From NCBI GenBank assembly GCA_000934455.1, contig KN887946.1:1319-28784 (forward strand): 27,466 nucleotides of DNA, read 5' to 3'. Positions 22,101-27,466 of the stretch are shown one piece after another; position 1 is the first letter of the stretch; every line of letters begins with the position of its first letter. This stretch comes from Apostichopus parvimensis (Eukaryota > Echinodermata > Holothuroidea > Aspidochirotida > Stichopodidae). The translations under genes and the position numbers were made by a program. Below the pieces are notes generated by a model. It ran no database searches. It worked only from the letters and a program-made list of their open reading frames with translations, and was not told the DNA's origin.

Positions 22101-25100
22101 GCCATAGAGAAATTCAAAGCACATGTGAAAGTGTTGTGCAAACCTTGAATTCCAAAACTCTTTTGAAAACCATTATTTGCAGCGTAATTAGAGTACCAAA
22201 AAAATTATGGATAGTCAATATTTGGAGCTATAATTAAACCCGTTCCAATTCGCTGATTGACAGATTATCAGTCTATGATATTGAATCAGCGCCTACTTTA
22301 CACAGAAAAAAAGTAGCCCCTGGTGATTTTAAGTGCCACCAGATTCACGCCTGGATAGGTCTTGGATGGATTTGAATGGATTAGGCTTTTGTTTGTGAAG
22401 TGAAACTGAGCAGTTGTTTATCTGGGGTTCCAAATTGTTGTGCACTTTTACGCAAACTTTTAGCGGTCATTACTGTGTCTTGATAATCACGTAGAGGTAT
22501 TCACACTGTGAGCTAAAAAGTCTGCACAATGACATCCCAACATATTAAAGTAAATGATATGAAGACTAGGATGGGGTGGGGAGGGGAGGGGGTGATGGGA
22601 GAATTATTTGCGCCCTTGTCATGTGTGCACAAGCTCTTACTGTTTCAATAAAGATAGCCTCTGATTTTCTTTTCTTTTTTTCTTTCTAACAACACATTTG
22701 GAGCTGTTCTCCTTTGGATAAATAACAAATATTTTTTCCCTTTAAATTTTGAACGAGTCATAAAACTTAATTCTGTGAACTTTGTGTATTACACAAAAGA
22801 TAAATTTTCTCTCTTCCTTGTTGACAGTCTATATAGGAACAAGAAGACTGGAAAACAATAAACGTGACCTTGTGATGCTCACTTCCTTGTCTGTAAAGCA
22901 AATATAGAGAAAGTTTACCCAAAACATGAACTATCATGTTTATAACTTTGTGGGTTTTTTTTTTTTTATTGTGTGCAATATCACGTAATATTAGGTGATA
23001 TTAAAAAAAGTGACCTCCATAAAGTTTAGGTTCAAAGAAGACATATAAACTAGTTCCTCTCTGACATCCTTGCATTCTTCCTCTTTCCATCATCTTTCAA
23101 ACTCCCCATCCCCCCCCCCCACCCGTCCCCTTGCTCAACCCTTTTTAAATCCAACTTCCTATTCTCTACATATCTCCTTAAAGTGGTTTTTCTACAGTAC
23201 TAGTACTACTAAAATGTCCTCCTATGTTTGCTGCTGACAATGTTCAAATCTAAAATTTATACAAAAACCGATAGTTTTACAGTATATCATATCTTAGCAT
23301 TTATGTACTAGACCTGTGCCACCAGCAAAATGGAGGACAGATTTTGACTTAAAACCTTATTCTCTTTGTTGTCTTTAATAAGCGATTAGAAACAACTCCA
23401 GAAGCTCACTTGGATCTTTGAGAATATTTCAGTAGTTATATCTTGGAAAAGTTTTTTTTTTGTTTATGACATTTTTCTGTCTTCCCTTGTTCTGCTCTTT
23501 ACAGGAGTTGTGTCCAATAATGGTACTAATGATGAAGACAACAGTTTATCATTCCTGTATACCCATCTGAAAGATCAACAAATTTGGTAAGTTTTTCAAA
23601 TTTAAGAAAAAAACAAATCTTGTAAGCATCGTCACTAAACTATGTGATAGATATCAGGCTCACAAAAATTTAAGGATCCCATTTATTGTTTTTTTTTCTT
23701 TTTTTTCTGGTAGTCCGAATGGCAGATTGGTTGTCCAAGGAAATATAGCCAAATAACATAGAATGACTACAACTATATGTGCAGTACATTGTACTGTCGG
23801 AGAGATGGGTAGGTTTGTTGAATCAGAACACCAGCTTTGGGCCTTTAAAACTCCCCTTGGATAGCCTACCACTTCAGTATGCTGATAGAGGCTGATTTAC
23901 CGTGTCACCTATTTGGGGTATATTAGCTATGTTGAATACCATCTGAGTTTGATTTGAACAACTATGCGTCATCCAGAGCTGACCTTGGTCTTCCGACCAG
24001 AAATGTGGTCGCCTCGAACGACCAGAGAATTGTTAAAATTTGCCCCGAAAAAACTTCTGACGAATAGCTCTCTGGACTGATATATCATTCTACTTGTCTT
24101 TAACAATCTGAAACATATCAAAATGATGTCAGCCTGTTTGTGCCTTTAAGTCATGCTTTGAGCATTGATTCAGCTAACAGATGACTCGGGTCTGTAAATT
24201 GGTAATTTTTTATATCCATTCACAGGAAATCAATGAGATTTTGGGATGTAGCTTTCTTAACTGCAATGCACCAAGAGAGAACAAGATGGAAACATCAGCA
24301 CAGGTAAAAGACAGTAGTGGAATCAACACTTACACTGAATTACAACCATTTATATATTTGCCTCAACCTCCCCCCCCCCATACCCACAACCCCTTCTTCC
24401 CCCACCCACAGCCATTCTGTCATTTGCAATCATTGTTTGTTGATATCTATCTCCTTCACTCTCTAACTCTCTATTTCTGGTTCAAAAAACAGTTTATCCA
24501 CTGAGTAATCCTGAATAGGTATAAGTATTCAGAACGGTTGCTATGGAGTTTTTTATCCTAGCAGATCATCTTCTCAGTCTAAATGAATTTAATATATGTA
24601 GGCCTAAACAAAATTAGAAAGCGAGAGTAAGAGATAAAGTTAGTTTTACAATTTACCTACACAGGCACTTTACAGTACATAAGCAGGGTTTGTTGACAGC
24701 GCTTTGTGATCTCGCTTGAATTAATACATGAAAGATTATATCTAGTGGGCATGTTGTTTTAATGCTATAGTAGGACCATTTTGCAGAGGCATATTTCTGT
24801 CTATGACTTTATCGACGTAGGAGAGCGTCAGTGTTGTTTTTACCCCACAGTAGCTCTGGAATTCCTTCTTTAAAAGCAAAACTGTTTAAAATCAGGCATG
24901 AGCTTTTTCCGCGAATTCGCTGAATATCCGTGATTTCTTTTCTACCTCGGCGACAAATACTAATATCCTAACACACTGTAACATACGCAAACTGGAGCCT
25001 ATACCGCAATTTTTGCAAAGTTTTTGTGATTTTTTTTACCCAAGGCTAATCACTGTTAAATAATCAACGTTCAAAGGAAACGTGACATGGGGAAGACACA

Positions 25101-26722
25101 CAAATCTATTTGGAAAAGTCATGTAGGATGGAAAGTCCAATGTTCGTACGGTATTAGGTAGATCTACTGTACAGAGGCAGTAAACAGACAACAAAATAGA
25201 CGAATGTTACAAAGAAAAGTCATATTGTCTGGTTCTAATCTATTGTCATCAATACACTTGATTTAATGATGAAGAATGATGATAGAATACATGCAGAGGT
25301 TTATGATAACGGTTTGGCCCCATATCGAGGGAAGAAAGCATTGCTCACCTGGTGGAACGCAGAATTGTTTTGAATCCCTCTCCGGGTCAAAGCATATCAG
25401 AATTCATTTAAAAGAGATTTTAATACCCTGTATCAAAATCTTGTTTTTATGTCAATATTGATGATGTGTGTTTTCCTCATTTTTGTGAATATTCTACATC
25501 TTTTTGGGTTGGATCATTTAGCTTCTGTGATCAATTCTTGAAATAATTCTGACCGACGAACTTTATATTTCATCCCGTCTAGCCCTCTGGTGGTCAGTCC
25601 CCTCGAGGTACAGGAGATGGACGAAATGGAAGAAAATACGACGTTCGGTCAGCTCGGGACGATACTCCATAACATGAGAGAGCTGAAGATACCAAAGGAC
25701 GAGTGCCTCAAGTTTCTGGAAAAAACAAGTGCTATCGGAAATTTGAAGCAAGGTAAGAGATATGGGGAGAAGAGGGAGGGGTTTGTCATTTGTGAATTTT
25801 AATTTTAATGCCACTATTCTCCCATCCGTTTTTGCCTCCCACCACACACTTTGAACGTCAATTAAAAGTGACTGGTTTGTACTGACAACCAAGTATCGTG
25901 TGGCTACGCAGTTGCAATGCATCATATATTGTTGTTAATGAACATACCATAAACCTGCCTTCACGCAACATATGCACTCCAATCCACATTAATTCGATCC
26001 AAATTGGTGACACTGCGCTCTCATCGAAACCATTTCCAGGTCAACACCCACTTCCTCTCCCTTCCCAATCTTTTGAATTCTTGTCGTTCCAAAGCCCACC
26101 GGTTTCCCGCCAGATTTATAGTTTCCCTTGGCATTTAAAGGGCAATGAATCTGATATTGCTGTACGGAACATATTTAATCAAACAACTCTTGCTGAGAAT
26201 TTTAAATGGAAATAAGTCCACCAAATGTAATCTCCTGGTGGTTGACTGTTCTAATTATTATTATTTTATCTTATTATTATTATTATTAATTTTTTTAAAT
26301 TTTTTTTTATGTTGCCAACTTTCAAGGTGTAAACCTCTGGGTTGAACTACAAAATGAGCACTTGCATGGACTCTGGTATTTGTTTACAACATACAAAAAT
26401 GAATACAACATCACAAACACAAAAAGTAGCCCGATTTTGGCCAGTTGATAGTTGAAACCATTGTAAGATGTACCCATACTTCTTTTCTTTCTTTTTTTTC
26501 TTTTTTTTTTACATTAGAGGTTGTTGTCTATTTTCCAATCTTTTACGTGTGTGTTCCTTTCGATATCTTCTTGTAACAGATCACTTCGAATCGCTACTGG
26601 CAATCGTGGATCAGATAGAAGGGAGAAGCGAAAGCCAGGAAAGGACATCTTCCAGTGGAAGCAAAGTAGGGAAACTGTTCAAGAATGTGCTAAGCGTCAG
26701 GAAGAGATCATTCAAGAAATGA
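10594..26722 (+). CDS. KIAA0513: KIAA0513-like protein (SBF1/SBF2-domain family), nine coding exons
   Basis: Spliced gene: join(10594-10649, 11411-11752, 12931-12979, 14499-14617, 21242-21321, 23505-23586, 24226-24303, 25583-25752, 26580-26722). The exons total 1119 nt, exactly 373 codons including TGA, for a 372-residue protein. Every intron is GT-AG and every split codon closes correctly. The order of blocks matches my recollection of human KIAA0513 (about 411 residues): [10 protein letters not shown] (121-130), TFYRLVQ (175-181), FECHEAEDF (188-196), MCFTFYH (205-211), IW..RFW..AF (242-253), [15 protein letters not shown] (286-300), IGNL (320-323). The family is grouped, as I recall, with the SBF1/SBF2 domain also found in MTMR5/MTMR13. 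Biochemical function is not established; the human protein is described as brain-enriched and cytoplasmic. No signal peptide or membrane segment is seen. Residues 1-120 and 340-372 look disordered apart from a Cys/His cluster at 95-118. Family identity is strong; the first exon is the least certain part. Confidence 0.85.
10650..11410 (+). other. Intron 1 (761 nt, phase 2)
   Basis: GTAGGA...GCAG intron between exons 1 and 2. It holds A-rich runs near 10675-10700 and a low-complexity TTG/TCC/TTC tract at about 11126-11200. No further exon is recognised. Confidence 0.55.
11126..11200 (+). repeat. TTG/TCC/TTC trinucleotide-rich microsatellite
   Basis: Runs of TTG, then TCG, then TCC and TTC triplets give an almost pure pyrimidine + G/T tract. 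The short frames it opens in every phase encode only Leu, Ser and Phe runs and are artefacts. It lies in intron 1. Confidence 0.85.
11411..11752 (+). CDS. KIAA0513: Coding exon 2: acidic linker, Cys/His cluster, start of conserved domain
   Basis: Acceptor GATGCAG ends at 11410 and donor GTATGTAC begins at 11753. The exon encodes residues 20-132, flanked by split codons for R19 and S133. Its first two thirds are rich in Ser, Thr, Asn, Asp and Glu and look disordered. Residues 95-118 hold Cys95, Cys97, His108, Cys110, Cys114 and Cys118, a spacing that could bind metal. Residues 121-130 ([10 protein letters not shown]) match the segment FM..YVEKIF that opens the conserved part of vertebrate KIAA0513. 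GC content is clearly above the flanking introns, as expected of a coding exon. Confidence 0.85.
11968..12110 (+). repeat. Degenerate GGCCCCTT/TGGGTGCTCCTG tandem repeat
   Basis: The motif GGxCCCTTxGA, followed after a few bases by GGGTGCTCCTGGACC or a near copy, recurs three to four times with spacing of roughly 40-50 bp. Minus-strand open frames through it (11890-12200) share repeated peptides such as EGA(P/Q) and are a by-product of the repetition. Confidence 0.65.
12238..12412 (-). repeat. Dispersed repeat, copy 2 (inverted partner at 8697-8880)
   Basis: This is the antisense-oriented relative of 8697-8880 and sits in intron 2 of the KIAA0513-like gene. It is followed by an A run at about 12409-12420. 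Divergence includes small indels, so the duplication is not recent. Confidence 0.65.
12931..12979 (+). CDS. KIAA0513: Coding exon 3 (49 nt micro-exon)
   Basis: A pyrimidine-rich acceptor (TCCTTTTCAG) ends at 12930 and a consensus donor GTAAGTAAT starts at 12980. The exon completes S133 and encodes residues 134-149 ([16 protein letters not shown]), matching the vertebrate stretch of the form EDLDQEEKAKFGEYC. It ends on a codon boundary (phase 0). A TA-rich microsatellite begins only about 20 bases after the donor. Confidence 0.85.
13003..13120 (+). repeat. TA/TATATG microsatellite next to the exon 3 donor
   Basis: A near-continuous alternation of TATA and TATATG units of about 118 nt starts roughly 20 bases after the exon 3 donor. 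Open frames across it on both strands consist of Tyr/Ile/Val runs and are artefacts. Confidence 0.95.
13861..14148 (+). repeat. Recent 145-bp tandem duplication
   Basis: Two copies of 143 aligned bases (13861-14003 and 14006-14148) differ at about three positions within the segment around TAGTTTATGTAAACATATAT. The copies are adjacent with a 145-base period. Low divergence points to a recent event within intron 3. Confidence 0.95.
14499..14617 (+). CDS. KIAA0513: Coding exon 4: central TFYRLVQ helix region
   Basis: Acceptor TCTCGCAG ends at 14498, after a long C-rich pyrimidine stretch; donor GTGAGTTT starts at 14618. It encodes residues 150-188 plus two bases of E189. The block [15 protein letters not shown] (175-189) is the most diagnostic match to vertebrate KIAA0513, where the same block reads TFYRLVQSFAVVLFE as I recall. 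The upstream segment with [15 protein letters not shown] is amphipathic and probably helical. Confidence 0.9.
14700..14760 (-). repeat. Dispersed repeat family, partial copy D in intron 4
   Basis: CACCTCACTTACCTGTCTCC matches the donor-bearing end of copy A. A second CTTACCTATCTAGTCC block follows about 35 bases on. Confidence 0.5.
15342..15689. mobile_element. Non-autonomous hAT-type transposon (MITE), 348 bp
   Basis: The left end CTGCGGTGGGCAACC and the reverse complement of the right end CAGTGGTGGGCAACC form imperfect terminal inverted repeats (14 of 16 bases with the next T). The 8-bp flanks ATTTAGAG (15334-15341) and CTCTAGAG (15690-15697) agree at 6 of 8 positions and fit the nTCTAGAn target preference known for hAT/Charlie elements. 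The subterminal palindrome GCCCGCGGGCC followed by ATGCGGCCCGC is also typical of Charlie-like MITEs. There is no transposase frame. It is inserted in intron 4. Confidence 0.88.
18579..18606 (+). other. G-quadruplex-capable G tract
   Basis: Five runs of three to five G separated by one or two bases (GGGGGAGGGGGTAGGGGGAG and on) satisfy the intramolecular G-quadruplex pattern on the coding strand, within intron 4. Confidence 0.8.
18927..18961 (-). other. C-rich tract, G-quadruplex-capable on the minus strand
   Basis: A run of C bases interrupted only by AA, T and A in its second half. The opposite strand carries enough G runs for quadruplex formation. Confidence 0.7.
20515..20575 (-). mobile_element. 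Probable terminal fragment of a DNA transposon
   Basis: On the minus strand the sequence reads AGGGACGTAGCCAGGGGGGA and continues into a G/C-rich stretch with GCGACTGCTCCCC. Such 'GGGACGTAGCCAGGGGGG' ends are frequent at non-autonomous DNA transposon termini in invertebrates. The element boundaries and the second end could not be placed. Confidence 0.4.
20753..20875 (+). repeat. 18-bp minisatellite with AGGTCA half-sites
   Basis: Seven units of 17-18 bp with consensus ACATGAGGTCACATTAAC lie head to tail. Four central units keep AGGTCA intact; the outer units have decayed to AGATCA or AGTCA. The array is not a CRISPR: there are no unique spacers. Confidence 0.95.
21242..21321 (+). CDS. KIAA0513: Coding exon 5: CHEAEDF...MCFTFYH block
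   Basis: Acceptor TTTTCCAG ends at 21241 and donor GTAAGTGA starts at 21322. It completes E189, encodes residues 190-215 and gives one base to G216 (phase 1). The blocks ECHEAEDF and [10 protein letters not shown] match vertebrate ECHQMDDF and LMTMCFTYYH. It follows a 6.6 kb intron, but the protein alignment across that junction is gapless, so no exon is missing there. Confidence 0.9.
22573..22592 (+). other. G-quadruplex-capable tract in intron 5
   Basis: Four runs of four or five G are separated by single T or A bases. This is a textbook quadruplex pattern on the coding strand. Confidence 0.8.
22828..22907 (+). other. Candidate alternative terminal exon
   Basis: A strong acceptor (TTTTCTCTCTTCCTTGTTGACAG) ends at 22827. 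Joined to exon 5 in phase 1 it gives Val216 and 25 more codons, beginning [12 protein letters not shown], then TAG at 22905. The result would be a 241-residue isoform lacking the C-terminal half of the domain. An AATAAA occurs inside it (about 22857), but 27 open codons can occur by chance and no in-phase donor allows it to be a cassette exon. Confidence 0.2.
23505..23586 (+). CDS. KIAA0513: Coding exon 6: short acidic linker leading to the W243 junction
   Basis: Acceptor CTTTACAG ends at 23504 and donor GTAAGTTT starts at 23587. It completes G216, encodes residues 217-242 and supplies TG of W243. The first half is Asn/Asp/Glu-rich. The second half ([12 protein letters not shown]) corresponds to vertebrate VYAALQEQPIW. 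In the vertebrate protein, as I remember it, a linker of tens of residues precedes this point; here the equivalent is about 15 residues. Confidence 0.85.
23587..24225 (+). other. Intron 6 (639 nt, phase 2)
   Basis: GTAAGT...ACAG intron. The only structure noticed is a small perfect hairpin (TGGTCG at 24006-24011 with CGACCA at 24019-24024, 7-base loop) within a cluster of CGACCAGA repeats. Confidence 0.85.
24226..24303 (+). CDS. KIAA0513: Coding exon 7: RFWDVAF aromatic block
   Basis: Acceptor ATTCACAG ends at 24225 and donor GTAAAAGA starts at 24304. It completes W243 and encodes residues 244-268, leaving AG for S269. [18 protein letters not shown] aligns with vertebrate HVPRFWHAAFFDAVHCER. 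This frame is not the longest open frame at the locus: another frame runs 24181-24504 through the donor. Phase and homology decide in favour of this one. Confidence 0.88.
24304..25582 (+). other. Intron 7 (1279 nt, phase 2)
   Basis: GTAAAA...CTAG intron. It contains a C-rich stretch at about 24368-24412; otherwise nothing is recognised on either strand. Confidence 0.85.
25583..25752 (+). CDS. KIAA0513: Coding exon 8: [15 protein letters not shown] block
   Basis: Acceptor CCGTCTAG ends at 25582 and donor GTAAGAGA starts at 25753. It completes S269, encodes residues 270-325 and ends with one base of D326. The block [15 protein letters not shown], followed by [11 protein letters not shown], is a near-direct match to vertebrate ENITFGQLGTFTHNM and FLKKQAVIGNL. 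The preceding [10 protein letters not shown] is acidic. GC content is well above the flanking introns. Confidence 0.92.
25753..26579 (+). other. Intron 8 (827 nt, phase 1)
   Basis: GTAAGA...ACAG intron. It contains a TTA/ATT microsatellite (about 26256-26290) and a strong pyrimidine tract ending in a second acceptor at 26517. Confidence 0.85.
26580..26722 (+). CDS. KIAA0513: Coding exon 9: C-terminus with basic tail and stop
   Basis: Acceptor TTGTAACAG ends at 26579 and the TGA stop is 26720-26722. It completes D326 and encodes residues 327-372. [13 protein letters not shown] (327-339) aligns with the vertebrate terminus QYKLLSDHIEQ. The vertebrate protein ends a few residues later, whereas this one continues for about 33 residues rich in Ser, Lys and Arg, ending VRKRSFKK. 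A competing acceptor with a much longer polypyrimidine tract lies 62 nt upstream (26517); using it would give a different short tail. Confidence 0.85.
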
Positions 26723-27466
26723 AACCTGGTAACTGTTCTTTTTTCCAAATTTGACCAAAAGAAAAATGAAGATGCGAGAGGCTGAACTTCCAAGCGACCC
26801 GAGGAGATTGTGGAAGTACAATGCTACACCTTGCCAGTAATATTGTTTTTTTGCGTTGTTTTGTTTCGTTTTTGTCTTAGCCGCAAAGAGTAGCAGGGAG
26901 ATGTCAAATTCTCACATCTGCTAAAGCAACCTAAAGTAACCTACTACCGGACCTCTGACAAATGTGTCTAGCACCCTCTATTCTATTAGCAGTTGCCTAT
27001 AGCTAGTTTCACAAGGAGATCAAATGTGATTACAATATGACATTGCAGTCTCTCTATGAACTCTTCTTGGAGACATAACCCGTCGCACACATTCTCAGAA
27101 ATGAAAGGATGGGAAACCATTTGTGACATACTTCCCCAGATTTTACGGTGACTGGGGGTTGACGGTAGCTGGTCGCTTACCTGACATTGACTCAAAATGA
27201 AGTGACTTGTGTACAACCCTGTAGATTGCTGTGACAACTCTGTTGGCTTGCAGTCTCTTATGGCAAGCCAAATGCCCAGTAAATTGAAAAAACCTGATTT
27301 ATCGGTTGATAATCCAATCTTGCTTTACAGTCAGTTTTGTAACGAGCCATAACTCAACTCACACATTCTCCAAAATGGAAAAACTGGAAGAAGATATTTG
27401 TGACATTGTAGGTCAGAGATCATCTGGGTTATTTTAATAGTAGTCTTGAAACACAAGCTCATTTTT
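26723..27466 (+). other. Probable 3' UTR or flank after the stop
   Basis: The 744 bases after the TGA contain no AATAAA or ATTAAA, so the polyadenylation site is probably beyond the window or uses a variant signal. A GTAACT donor-like site follows the stop closely (26728). A diverged repeat of about 60 bp occurs twice (about 27072-27132 and 27345-27410). A minus-strand open frame (26986-27237) covers the first copy and is not considered a gene. Confidence 0.4.

Larger units (their letters stand above)
21322..23504 (+). other. Intron 5 (2183 nt, phase 1)
   Basis: GTAAGT...ACAG intron. It includes a minus-strand frame ending near a good antisense donor (about 21416), a G-quadruplex-capable tract (22573-22592), a candidate alternative terminal exon (22828-22907) and a C-rich tract at about 23107-23126. 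No exon equivalent to the long vertebrate linker was recognised. Confidence 0.8.

Noticed and set aside
24181-24504. 107-codon plus-strand frame spanning exon 7
   Set aside because: It runs through the exon 7 donor and into a C-rich stretch. The correct exon frame differs and is fixed by phase and homology.
26521-26754. Alternative frame over the last exon (charged, Lys/Glu-rich)
   Set aside because: It looks coding-like and reaches a possible donor, but it is out of phase with exon 8; the other frame matches the vertebrate C-terminus.
26986-27237. 83-codon minus-strand frame after the gene
   Set aside because: It covers one copy of a diverged repeat, with no splice context or recognised family.
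1-27466. Apparent excess of TACAGTAC/TACTGTAC-type words
   Set aside because: Such words seem frequent by eye, but a rough count gave only about twice the chance expectation, which is too uncertain without a proper k-mer test.

Overview
The window is eukaryotic nuclear DNA and looks like a marine invertebrate deuterostome genome, possibly an echinoderm. The evidence is AT-rich non-coding DNA full of microsatellites, homopolymer runs and short dispersed repeats, GT-AG introns of 0.6-6.6 kb, and one multi-exon gene whose protein resembles a vertebrate protein. The species assignment is an inference. There is no sign of bacterial operons, ribosome binding sites or viral genes.

The main result is one gene on the + strand, assembled here exon by exon (10594-26722). 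Nine coding exons join in a single open frame of 1119 nt, giving 372 residues plus a TGA stop. All eight introns are GT-AG and every junction phase agrees (2,2,0,2,1,2,2,1). The product is recognisable as a homologue of vertebrate KIAA0513, a protein I recall being grouped with the SBF1/SBF2 (MTMR5/MTMR13) domain family. The characteristic blocks follow in order: [64 protein letters not shown]. Apparent peculiarities are a basic N-terminus, a Cys/His cluster before the domain, a short linker where vertebrates seem to have a long one, and a basic Ser/Lys-rich C-terminal tail. Two splice-site configurations suggest alternative C-termini (an exon at 22828, and an acceptor at 26518).

Left region (1-10593): no confidently identified gene. 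At 363-577 lies a composite tandem array. A minus-strand open frame at 1351-1671 begins exactly at a good splice acceptor and may be the last exon of an unknown gene. At 4239-4374 are an inverted repeat and a degenerate tRNA-like (SINE-type) segment. A dispersed repeat has copies at 5199, 6083, 8088, about 8400 and 14700. A mosaic of direct, tandem and inverted repeats lies at 7242-7538. One member of a widely spaced inverted repeat pair lies at 8697-8880; its partner is in intron 2.

The introns hold most of the other structure: a TA-rich microsatellite beginning about 20 bases after the exon 3 donor, a recent 145-bp tandem duplication (13861-14148), a 348-bp hAT-type MITE with target-site duplications (15342-15689), an 18-bp tandem array carrying AGGTCA half-sites (20753-20875), and several G-quadruplex-capable G or C runs. 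Sequence after the stop is probably 3' UTR, but no AATAAA is visible before the window ends.
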